From the NCBI GenBank assembly GCA_030431695.1, contig JAUIIU010000007.1:1-64000 (forward strand): 64,000 bases of DNA, in the 5' to 3' direction. Below, in pieces: positions 32,950-39,356 of the stretch. A model generated the notes under the pieces. That model had not been told where the DNA came from and searched no databases. It saw only the letters and a list, made by a program, of their open reading frames with translations. The stretch comes from Bacteroidia bacterium. Its GTDB lineage: Bacteria > Bacteroidota > Bacteroidia > Flavobacteriales > Flavobacteriaceae. Numbering within the stretch: the first letter of the stretch is position 1; each line of letters begins with the position of its first letter. A program made the translations under genes and the position numbers.

Positions 32950-33717
32950 ATGTCCGTGTCTTTTGTGGTACATCCCGATTTTGAGCATATAAAACCGAAG
33001 CTGCAGAAAGCGATCTCGCGTTTTGCGGAGAATGAGGATTATATTGTTCGGGAGGGAAGGAATACGATCAAGAAACTTGAGATCGACGGCGAGCATTTCA
33101 CGATAAAAAAGTTTAAAACTCCCGGACTTTTCCAGGGGCTGGTGTATCGTTTTCTTCGGAAAAGTAAAGCGAGGCGCTCTTTCGAATACGCCAACCGTCT
33201 ACTGGACCTTGGGATCAACACGCCTTTCCCGGTCTGTTATTCCGAAGCCTATTCAGCAGGACTGAAAGAGAGCTATTACATTAGCCGCTATGTGAATTAC
33301 GACTTCGACTTCCGCGTTCTCAATCACAACCCAAAATGGCCGGATCGGGATGAAATACTCCGGCAGGTAGCCGAGTTCACCTTCAGGTTGCATGAGAACA
33401 ATGTGAATTTCCTGGATCATTCCCCGGGCAATACACTAATTGTCGATAAGGGGGATGGTCGATTTGAGTTTTACCTTATAGACCTGAATCGTATGCGATT
33501 CGAGCCTATGTCCTTCGAAAAGCGCATGCGGAACTTTCGACGCCTGTGGCTTTCCAAGCATATGATCAACGTCATGGCCGAAATCTACGCCAACTTATCG
33601 AACAATACCTACGAGCTTACGCATTCACTCATGACAAAATACAGCAGGGCGTTTCAGAAGAAAGTAAATGCTAAAAAGGTGAGGAAGAGACGAAGGAATC
33701 GTGGAAATTCCAAATAA
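32950..33717 (+). CDS. LPS core kinase family protein (Kdo/InaA-type)
   Basis: Eukaryotic-like small kinase of about 255 residues. FTIKKFKTPG gives the invariant Lys, RRSFEYANRLLDLGINTPFPVCYSEAY is the N-lobe, and the catalytic loop is FLDHSPGNTLI (H-D-x4-N) followed by YLIDLNRM in place of DFG. Such proteins (KdkA, WaaP, InaA) phosphorylate Kdo or heptose of the LPS inner core, which fits the surrounding glycosyltransferases. ATG at 32950 (MSVSFVVHPDF) is chosen; the ORF track's TTG start overlaps the divergent GT9 gene. The C-terminus is strongly basic (KKVRKRRRNRG), perhaps for membrane contact. Confidence 0.86.
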   Translation: MSVSFVVHPDFEHIKPKLQKAISRFAENEDYIVREGRNTIKKLEIDGEHFTIKKFKTPGLFQGLVYRFLRKSKARRSFEYANRLLDLGINTPFPVCYSEAYSAGLKESYYISRYVNYDFDFRVLNHNPKWPDRDEILRQVAEFTFRLHENNVNFLDHSPGNTLIVDKGDGRFEFYLIDLNRMRFEPMSFEKRMRNFRRLWLSKHMINVMAEIYANLSNNTYELTHSLMTKYSRAFQKKVNAKKVRKRRRNRGNSK

Positions 33718-33731
33718 CAATAATCATATTA

Positions 33732-33796
33732 CAAATAAATATCAGGAACCAAATATCAGATTTGAGTGTTGGTATTTATGTTTTGGAACTTATTTG
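33732..33796. repeat. Imperfect 24-base inverted repeat between convergent genes
   Basis: CAAATAAATATCAGGAACCA (33732-33751, continuing AATA to 33755) and TTATTTG-ending right arm 33773-33796 are inverted copies with about three quarters of positions complementary. The left flank is rich in CAAAT/CCAAA motifs and the right in TTTGG/ATTTG motifs. It lies in the 107 bases between the kinase stop and the dapD stop. It could act as a weak two-way terminator or be a dispersed element. Confidence 0.5.
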
Positions 33797-33824
33797 ATTT
33801 TTGGAAATTGCAATTTGGGTTTTC

Positions 33825-34640
33825 CTAAACTGCAACATTATACTCCCTCAAAGCATCATTTAGAGAGGTCTTCTTGTTAGTGCTTTCCTTGCGTTTCCCA
33901 ATGATCAGGGCACAGGGTACGTTGAATTCTCCGGCCGGGAATTTTTTGGAATAGCTCCCCGGTATAACAACAGATCTTGCAGGCACCCTTCCTTTCGTTT
34001 CTACAGCAGTATCCCCGGTAACATCTATGATCTTGGTAGAGGCAGTGAGAACCACATTTGCGCCAAGCACAGCTTCTTTTTCCACACGAACACCTTCTAC
34101 AACGATACATCGTGAACCGATAAAGCAGTTGTCCTCGATGATCACAGGTGCTGCCTGCAATGGCTCCAAAACGCCACCGATTCCCACACCGCCACTAAGG
34201 TGTACATTCTTCCCGATCTGGGCACAACTCCCAACCGTAGCCCAGGTATCGACCATGGTTCCTTCGTCCACGTATGCCCCGATATTCACATAACTTGGCA
34301 TCATGATCACGCCTCTTGAAATGTACGCACCATGACGCGCTACGGCATGCGGAACCACACGAATTCCCTTTGATTCGTAGCCTTTTTTGAGCGGGATCTT
34401 GTCGTGGTATTCGAAGATGCCGGCCTCCATGGTTTCCATTTTCTGAATGGGAAAGTAAAGCACCACCGCCTTTTTCACCCATTCGTTCACCTGCCAGCCA
34501 TCGTCGGTTGGTTCGGCACAACGGAGTTCGCCTTCATCACAGAGGCGGACGACTTCTCGTATAGCATTAATGGTTTCCTGATCGGTTAACAGGGAGCGGT
34601 CGTCCCAGGCCTTTTCAATGATATTCTGGAGGTTGGTCAT
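33825..34640 (-). CDS. dapD: 2,3,4,5-tetrahydropyridine-2,6-dicarboxylate N-succinyltransferase
   Basis: Lysine and diaminopimelate pathway enzyme, succinylating tetrahydrodipicolinate with succinyl-CoA, which supplies peptidoglycan precursor. About 271 residues (E. coli 274). The N-terminal helical part is NLQNIIEKAWDDRSLLT and AIREVVRLCDEGELRCAE. A left-handed beta-helix of hexapeptide repeats follows (GVIMMPSYVNIGAYVDEGTMV, TVGSCAQIGKNVHLSGGVGI, CFIGSRCIVVEGVRV) and the end is the conserved SLNDALREY. ATG at 34640 (MTNLQNII) is preferred to the track's longer start. The presence of dapD and lysA implies the succinylase branch of the pathway. It is divergent from ruvX. Confidence 0.96.
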   Translation of the reverse strand: MTNLQNIIEKAWDDRSLLTDQETINAIREVVRLCDEGELRCAEPTDDGWQVNEWVKKAVVLYFPIQKMETMEAGIFEYHDKIPLKKGYESKGIRVVPHAVARHGAYISRGVIMMPSYVNIGAYVDEGTMVDTWATVGSCAQIGKNVHLSGGVGIGGVLEPLQAAPVIIEDNCFIGSRCIVVEGVRVEKEAVLGANVVLTASTKIIDVTGDTAVETKGRVPARSVVIPGSYSKKFPAGEFNVPCALIIGKRKESTNKKTSLNDALREYNVAV

Positions 34641-34718
34641 GGAATTTTTCAGTTTTAACAAAGATACAGCCAGATATTAAATCCGTTGTAAATTTTAGCA
34701 TACTATTTAACAAATCGG

Positions 34719-34726
34719 TATTTTTG
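34719..34726 (+). promoter_or_regulatory. -7 element of ruvX
   Basis: TATTTTTG matches TAnnTTTG exactly; TTAG 20 bases upstream (34695-34698) is a weak -33. The ATG is eight bases after the last G, so the mRNA leader should be only a few bases long. Confidence 0.5.
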
Positions 34727-34734
34727 CGCCAGCA

Positions 34735-35148
34735 ATGGGTCGTATACTGGCATTAGACTACGGAACCAGGCGCACGGGGATAGCGGTGACGGACGAACTT
34801 CAGATCATCGCCTCCGGACTCACCACGGTTTCAACAGACGAGCTTCTGTCTTATCTCGCAAATTATTTTTCCGAAGAGACCGTAGAACTGCTGCTTGTTG
34901 GCGAACCAAAGCAGAAAGACGGTACGCACAGTGCCGTGGAAGAAGAAATACAAAAATTCCTGGAGGAGTTCGGCAAGCAATTTCCCGATATGGAGGTGAA
35001 GCGTGTGGATGAGCGGTTCAGCAGTAAGATGGCGTTTCAGACGATGATAGACGGCGGACTCAAAAAGAAGAAGCGAAAGGACAAAGGATTGATTGACGAG
35101 ATCAGTGCGACTATCTTGCTTCGGGATTTTTTGAATTATAGAACATAG
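34735..35148 (+). CDS. ruvX: Putative Holliday junction resolvase / pre-16S rRNA nuclease RuvX (YqgF)
   Basis: RNase H-fold nuclease of 137 residues, in E. coli required to process the 5' end of 16S rRNA, and proposed as a junction resolvase. Motifs seen are ILALDYGTRRTGIAVTDE (first catalytic Asp), LLVGEPKQKDGTHS (second site; Glu in place of the usual GLP) and VDERFSSKMAFQTM, and the C-terminal IDEISATILLRDFL provides the last Asp/Glu. Its stop TAG supplies the first base of composite array B. The peptide deformylase gene follows the array in the same direction. Confidence 0.93.
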   Translation: MGRILALDYGTRRTGIAVTDELQIIASGLTTVSTDELLSYLANYFSEETVELLLVGEPKQKDGTHSAVEEEIQKFLEEFGKQFPDMEVKRVDERFSSKMAFQTMIDGGLKKKKRKDKGLIDEISATILLRDFLNYRT

Positions 35149-35302
35149 ATTTTTAGATGGTTAGATATTTGGATTGTTGGATTTTTGGATTTTTAGATTG
35201 TTGGATTTTTGGATTGGTGGAATATGAGGGAGGTAGGTTCAGCTGATTTTTACCACAACCCACAACCCACAACCGACAACCTACATCTAACCACAAACCC
35301 TT
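35148..35302 (+). repeat. Composite intergenic array B: 9 units of 8 bp then 7-bp units
   Basis: Nine 8-base units run from 35148 to 35219 without a phase slip (GATTTTTA, GATGGTTA, GATATTTG, GATTGTTG, GATTTTTG, GATTTTTA, GATTGTTG, GATTTTTG, GATTGGTG). The first G is the last base of the ruvX stop codon. A 34-base spacer follows, then 7-base units CACAACC (three copies, 35254-35274), GACAACC, and decayed units to about 35302. The def start is 17 bases further on. GTTG in the left half and CAAC in the right half are complementary. Confidence 0.88.
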
Positions 35303-35318
35303 AACGATAGTAACTTAA

Positions 35319-35909
35319 ATGATATTACCAATTGTTGCATATGGAGATCCGGTACTTCGCCAAAAAGCAAATGAAATAGGAAAGGATTATCCGAAATTCG
35401 ATGAATTGCTCGAGAATATGTTCGAGACCATGTATGGTGCCAGGGGAATTGGCCTTGCGGCTCCGCAGGTTGGCTTGCCGATTCGTCTTTTTATAGTAGA
35501 TGCAACACCTTTCGAGGATGATGATGATCTTTCTGAAGAGGAACGTGAATTCTGTTCCACCTTCAGGCAGGTATTCATCAATGCGAAGATAATTGAAGAA
35601 GAAGGTGATGAGTGGGCATTTAACGAAGGCTGCCTGAGTATCCCAGATATCAACGAAGATGTGTTTCGCCAGCCGCAGATCACCCTGGAATACCTAGATG
35701 AGAACTTCGAGAAACATACAAAGACTTTCGACGGGATCGTTGCCAGGATCATTCAGCATGAATACGATCACATCGAAGGAATCCTCTTTACCGATAAACT
35801 ATCTCCCCTGAAAAAACGTTTGATCAAAGGAAAGCTTGCAAATATCTCGAAAGGCAAGATCGACGTTTCCTATCGCATGCGATTTCCCAATGCAAAAAAG
35901 AAACGTTAA
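35319..35909 (+). CDS. def: Peptide deformylase
   Basis: Metalloenzyme that removes the N-formyl group from nascent proteins. It is 196 residues with the three family motifs: GIGLAAPQVG (motif 1), EGCLSIP (motif 2, Cys metal ligand) and QHEYDHIEGILF (motif 3, HExxH). The start context IVAYGDPVLRQKANEI is standard. It lacks a nearby fmt gene. It lies between array B and the DUF5606 gene, whose own weak promoter (CTTG at 35914, GATATTTG at 35938-35945) follows this stop. Confidence 0.96.
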   Translation: MILPIVAYGDPVLRQKANEIGKDYPKFDELLENMFETMYGARGIGLAAPQVGLPIRLFIVDATPFEDDDDLSEEEREFCSTFRQVFINAKIIEEEGDEWAFNEGCLSIPDINEDVFRQPQITLEYLDENFEKHTKTFDGIVARIIQHEYDHIEGILFTDKLSPLKKRLIKGKLANISKGKIDVSYRMRFPNAKKKR

Positions 35910-35969
35910 GGGCCTTGCATAACTAAAAGTTTGAGTAGATATTTGCGGCCGTAAATTGGAATCAAAACG

Positions 35970-36380
35970 ATGAGCTTAGAAAAAATCCTCTCTATTTCCG
36001 GTAAACCGGGTCTTTATGAACTCAAGGCACAAACCCGTGGTGGTTTCCTGGCCGAATCCCTTATCGACGGTAAAAAGATCAGTGTTAGCGGTCGCCATAA
36101 TGTAAGCTTACTTTCCGAGATCGCCATCTACACACTTACCGAAGAGGTTCCCCTTGGAAAGGTTTTTTCCAAGATTTCCGAAAAGGAAAACGGCGGTCCC
36201 GCCATCAACCACAAATCTTCAAAAGATCAACTGGAAGAGTACTTTTTCGAAGTATTACCAGACTATGATGAAGATCGCGTCTATGCCAGCGACATCAAGA
36301 AAGTGGTGCAGTGGTATAACCTGCTTCAGAAGAACGGGGTTACTGAATTCACTCCTGAAGATAATTCAGAGGAGGAATAG
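35970..36380 (+). CDS. DUF5606 domain protein
   Basis: Cytoplasmic protein of 136 residues found almost only in Bacteroidota. The N-terminal domain is EKILSISGKPGLYELKAQTRGGFLAESLIDGKKI, then a linking VSLLSEIAIYTLTEEVPLGKVF, and the C-terminal helical segment SKDQLEEYFFEVLPDYDEDRVYASDIKKVVQWYN ends in an acidic tail. The DUF5606 signature (two small domains, a Lys-rich and an Asp-rich half) is clear, but its function is not established. It sits downstream of def in the same direction, a common pairing, and its stop abuts the stop of a convergent T9SS gene with no gap. Confidence 0.9.
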   Translation: MSLEKILSISGKPGLYELKAQTRGGFLAESLIDGKKISVSGRHNVSLLSEIAIYTLTEEVPLGKVFSKISEKENGGPAINHKSSKDQLEEYFFEVLPDYDEDRVYASDIKKVVQWYNLLQKNGVTEFTPEDNSEEE

Positions 36381-37838
36381 TTAGTGAACTAGAATCCTTT
36401 TAACAACTTCTGAATTTCCAAATTGTAATTTCAATAGATAAACCCCTGAGTCTAAACTCACATCCCATTTTACAGACTGTGTATTGTCAAAGTTATCAGA
36501 TTTCAACATTCGACCTTGAACATCATAAAGACTTATATCTAAATCCAGAACCACATAACCAAGGTCAATAGTTATTTGATTATTGACTGGAATTGGATAG
36601 ATTGATATCTCATTATTAGGTATAGCAGTATATCCGAGCACATTGTCATTGCCGTAGACTCTTATTTGCCCACCGTTAAATCCTCCATCATCATTATTTG
36701 GTGACCCAATGGCAATGATACTGCCGTTGTTGCTCATCGAAACTGTATTGCCGGAAATGTCGTCAATATCCTCCCCAATAATAGAATCCCCAACCTGAAC
36801 CCAGTTGTTGTTAAAAAATCTGTAGACATTAGCATAACCCTTACCTGAAATATTTCCTGTCCCAGGCACAACCTGACGCGCACCAACGACCATAAACTCT
36901 CCATTGTCGCTAAAATCAACTGCTGAACCAAAATTATCATACTCTTCTGGACCGATAAGTGTCTGACCTATTTGTGTCCAAGAGTCTCCAATATATTCGA
37001 AAGTCTCAACGATCCCGTCATTAAGTAAATTCCAATTGTAGCCCGGTGAACCTACAGCAACAATGTTTCCTTCGGAATTCATCGCCAATCCAACACCTTT
37101 ATTACCGTTCGGGGCGGAATCACCAAGTAAATCCTGCCCTTTTTGAATCCAACTATTGGATTGAAGCTCATAGATCCTTGTAAGCCCAATATTTTCCCCA
37201 TTTGGGCTTTGGTACCCGATGGACTGAACTGCTATACTCGATCCAGAATCGTTAATGGCTACTCTAAAGCCAAGTTGATCCTGGTTTTCACCAATTATTG
37301 ATTGACCAAGTTGAATCCAGTCACTTCCATTGAATTCATAAACTTCGACTAGACCAGTTTCAAAAATAGGGGGGCTATCATACCCGGTTGATGAGCCTAC
37401 TATCCTGTTCCCAGAAGCATTTAATGCAACAGAATGACCAAACTCACTAATGGCTATACCCGTGATATTGCCACCAAGTTGATTCCAGCTCGTCCCATCG
37501 TACTCGTACACTCTTAATGAGTTTTCATCGAGAACTCCGATTCCAATTATGTCTCCGATTTCATTCAAACTTATTGAAAAACCCAAACCCAAATTCAATC
37601 CACCGGAGTCTATGGTATTACCGAGTTGTTGCCAATCAGTTCCATCGTATTCGTAAATACTCACTTCATTTACAATAGAACTACCTACAGCCATAATTGT
37701 ACCATCTCCATTTAAATCGAGAGTTCTTCCATATCGCCTATTAATATCACCTTCTACATCGTTGCCAAGTTGCTCCCATTGCCCGTAAGTTGCTGCAAAT
37801 GAAAATATTGTAAATAAAAAAAGAAAGGTATTTTTCAT
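36381..37838 (-). CDS. Secreted repeat protein with type A T9SS sorting domain
   Basis: Protein of 485 residues with a signal peptide (KNTFLFLFTIFSFAATYG). It contains about seven repeats of roughly 55 residues, each with a 'W-x-Q-(L/I/K)-G' strand, then a 'GxSVxLNxxGxxxAIG' strand. Examples are YDGTDWQQLGNTI, FNGSDWIQLGQSI and YIGDSWTQIGQTL, with FSISLNEIGDIIGIG, HSVALNASGNRIVGS and TVSMSNNGSIIAIG. This is a beta-propeller or FG-GAP-like arrangement. The C-terminal domain (ISIYPIPVNNQITIDLG ... DSGVYLLKLQFGNSE) is a type A T9SS signal. Base composition is lower in G+C than its neighbours in the lines I counted (33 and 38 percent against about 42), hinting at different origin. Confidence 0.86.
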   Translation of the reverse strand: MKNTFLFLFTIFSFAATYGQWEQLGNDVEGDINRRYGRTLDLNGDGTIMAVGSSIVNEVSIYEYDGTDWQQLGNTIDSGGLNLGLGFSISLNEIGDIIGIGVLDENSLRVYEYDGTSWNQLGGNITGIAISEFGHSVALNASGNRIVGSSTGYDSPPIFETGLVEVYEFNGSDWIQLGQSIIGENQDQLGFRVAINDSGSSIAVQSIGYQSPNGENIGLTRIYELQSNSWIQKGQDLLGDSAPNGNKGVGLAMNSEGNIVAVGSPGYNWNLLNDGIVETFEYIGDSWTQIGQTLIGPEEYDNFGSAVDFSDNGEFMVVGARQVVPGTGNISGKGYANVYRFFNNNWVQVGDSIIGEDIDDISGNTVSMSNNGSIIAIGSPNNDDGGFNGGQIRVYGNDNVLGYTAIPNNEISIYPIPVNNQITIDLGYVVLDLDISLYDVQGRMLKSDNFDNTQSVKWDVSLDSGVYLLKLQFGNSEVVKRILVH

Positions 37839-37937
37839 AGGATTGCCTGTTGGAGATTTGGTTAAATATAGTATTAAAAATTGAGGAATTGTTAATCAAT
37901 TTTAATAACTCTTTTTACTTCTGAAATGCTTTTGATT

Positions 37938-37945
37938 TAGCTTTG
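37938..37945 (+). promoter_or_regulatory. -7 element of mazG
   Basis: TAGCTTTG fits TAnnTTTG and ends four bases before the ATG, so transcription may begin at the start codon. Upstream, an AT-rich inverted repeat ATTAAAAATTGA (37873) and TCAATTTTAAT (37896) lies in the divergent 111-base gap and could be an operator or chance. Confidence 0.4.
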
Positions 37946-37949
37946 TTCC

Positions 37950-38723
37950 ATGAACTCCAGAGAACAACAGCTGCAGGCATTCGACCGTTTGCTCACCATC
38001 ATGGATGAGCTGCGTGAACAATGTCCCTGGGACAAGAAACAGACCATGGAATCCCTGCGTCATCTCACCATCGAAGAGACCTACGAACTGGGAGACGCCA
38101 TCCTGGATAACGACCTTTCCGAAGTAAAAAAAGAACTTGGAGACCTCTTGCTGCATATTGTTTTCTATGCGCGCATCGGCAGTGAGACTAACGACTTCGA
38201 CATAGCCGATGTTGCTAACGACATCTGTGAGAAACTCATTGCCAGACATCCGCATATCTACGGAGATATTTCTGTTGCTGATGAGGAGGAAGTAAAACAG
38301 AATTGGGAAAACCTGAAACTAAAGGAAGGTAAAAAAAGCGTTTTGGAAGGTGTTCCCGGATCACTTCCGGCCCTCGTAAAGGCCAATCGGATACAAGACA
38401 AGGTGGCTGGGGTGGGTTTCGATTGGGAGGAGCCTCAGCAAGTTTTCGAAAAGCTGAAGGAAGAACTGGAAGAATTACAGCACGAAGTGGGTGAGGGGAA
38501 TAAACAACGCATCGAATCCGAGTTCGGGGACGTGCTGTTCTCGATGATCAACTATGCCCGGTTCCTGAAAGTAGACCCGGAGAATGCCCTTGAGAGAACC
38601 AACAAGAAGTTCATTCGCCGTTTTCAGTATCTAGAAGCTAAATCCAAGGAGCTCGGGAAACCCCTTAAAGAGATGACCCTCGCCGAGATGGACGTCTACT
38701 GGGAAGAGGCAAAGAAGGTGTAG
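37950..38723 (+). CDS. mazG: Nucleoside triphosphate pyrophosphohydrolase MazG
   Basis: Hydrolyses NTPs and dNTPs to monophosphates; in E. coli it also lowers ppGpp during starvation. It is 257 residues with two MazG domains. The first has LREQCPWDKKQTMESLRHLT (the conserved CPWD), EETYELGDAIL and KKELGDLLLHIVF, giving the EExxE and ExxD metal sites. The second has VKANRIQDKVAGVGFDWEE, KLKEELEELQHEV and ESEFGDVLFSMINYAR. The NTP-PPase fold is intact in both halves. A -7 element only five bases from the ATG suggests a leaderless message. It converges on the methyltransferase gene, two bases apart. Confidence 0.95.
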   Translation: MNSREQQLQAFDRLLTIMDELREQCPWDKKQTMESLRHLTIEETYELGDAILDNDLSEVKKELGDLLLHIVFYARIGSETNDFDIADVANDICEKLIARHPHIYGDISVADEEEVKQNWENLKLKEGKKSVLEGVPGSLPALVKANRIQDKVAGVGFDWEEPQQVFEKLKEELEELQHEVGEGNKQRIESEFGDVLFSMINYARFLKVDPENALERTNKKFIRRFQYLEAKSKELGKPLKEMTLAEMDVYWEEAKKV

Positions 38724-38724
38724 G

Positions 38725-39354
38725 TTAAACACTGAAAATCACCAGTCGGTTGTTTGTCTCTACCTTCGAAAACCCAATATTCTCTACTATCCACTTCAGG
38801 TTATTTGCATTGTAGAAGATCACATGGGAAGGATCGTTCTTGTAGTACCAGTCTTCGAAATCATTTTCGGTTAGCAGATCCGTCATACAGAAGAGTTTAC
38901 CACCCGGTTTGAGTAATTTTTTCAGTAGAGAGAATTCCTTTTCGGGTTGAAAAAAATGCTCTATCACTTCGCAGCAAACGATGAAATCATAATTAGCTTC
39001 AAGCACGGAGACATCCGGGTGAAAGAACGGATCGTAGAGTTCTACGGTATATCCTTGCTCTTTCAGGACTTCAGCAATCACGGGTCCGGTACCCGCGCCG
39101 AAGTCTAAACCCATACAAAATTTACCGTAGTTTGCCACTACGGCCTCAGTTATCGGACTAACAAATTCCCGGTAACCTGTATCGCTTACATCGTTATTGT
39201 GGGTAAGGTATCTCTCCTTTTCTTCTGAGGGTGAAAGGAAGGTCTTGGGGTCGCGAAAAACGGTATCACATTCACTACAATGGAAAAAGCGATGATTTTC
39301 GTTCTCGAAATAAAGAGCCGTACTTTCACATTTGCAAAGCAGGCAGTTGATCAT
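38725..39354 (-). CDS. SAM-dependent methyltransferase with Cys4 zinc-ribbon N-terminus
   Basis: Protein of about 209 residues. The start at 39354 (MINCLLCKCES) lies two bases after the DUF349 protein's stop. The first 25 residues give a C-x2-C (CLLC) and later a C-x2-C (CSEC), a rubredoxin-like zinc site. The methyltransferase fold has LDFGAGTGPVIAEVL (motif I), VELYDPFFHP, YDFIVCCEVIEHFFQPEKEF (post-I) and KPGGKLFCMTDLLTEND. Such zinc-ribbon methyltransferases are often annotated as Class I methylases of unknown substrate. The ORF track's longer N-terminus overlaps the upstream gene and lacks the motif, so it is not used. Confidence 0.86.
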   Translation of the reverse strand: MINCLLCKCESTALYFENENHRFFHCSECDTVFRDPKTFLSPSEEKERYLTHNNDVSDTGYREFVSPITEAVVANYGKFCMGLDFGAGTGPVIAEVLKEQGYTVELYDPFFHPDVSVLEANYDFIVCCEVIEHFFQPEKEFSLLKKLLKPGGKLFCMTDLLTENDFEDWYYKNDPSHVIFYNANNLKWIVENIGFSKVETNNRLVIFSV

Positions 39355-39356
39355 GA

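Noticed and set aside
32905-33096. Longer N-terminus for the GT9 protein and for the kinase (ORF-track starts)
   Set aside because: The two extensions overlap each other across the divergent gap and lack homology; the inner ATGs give the conserved N-termini.
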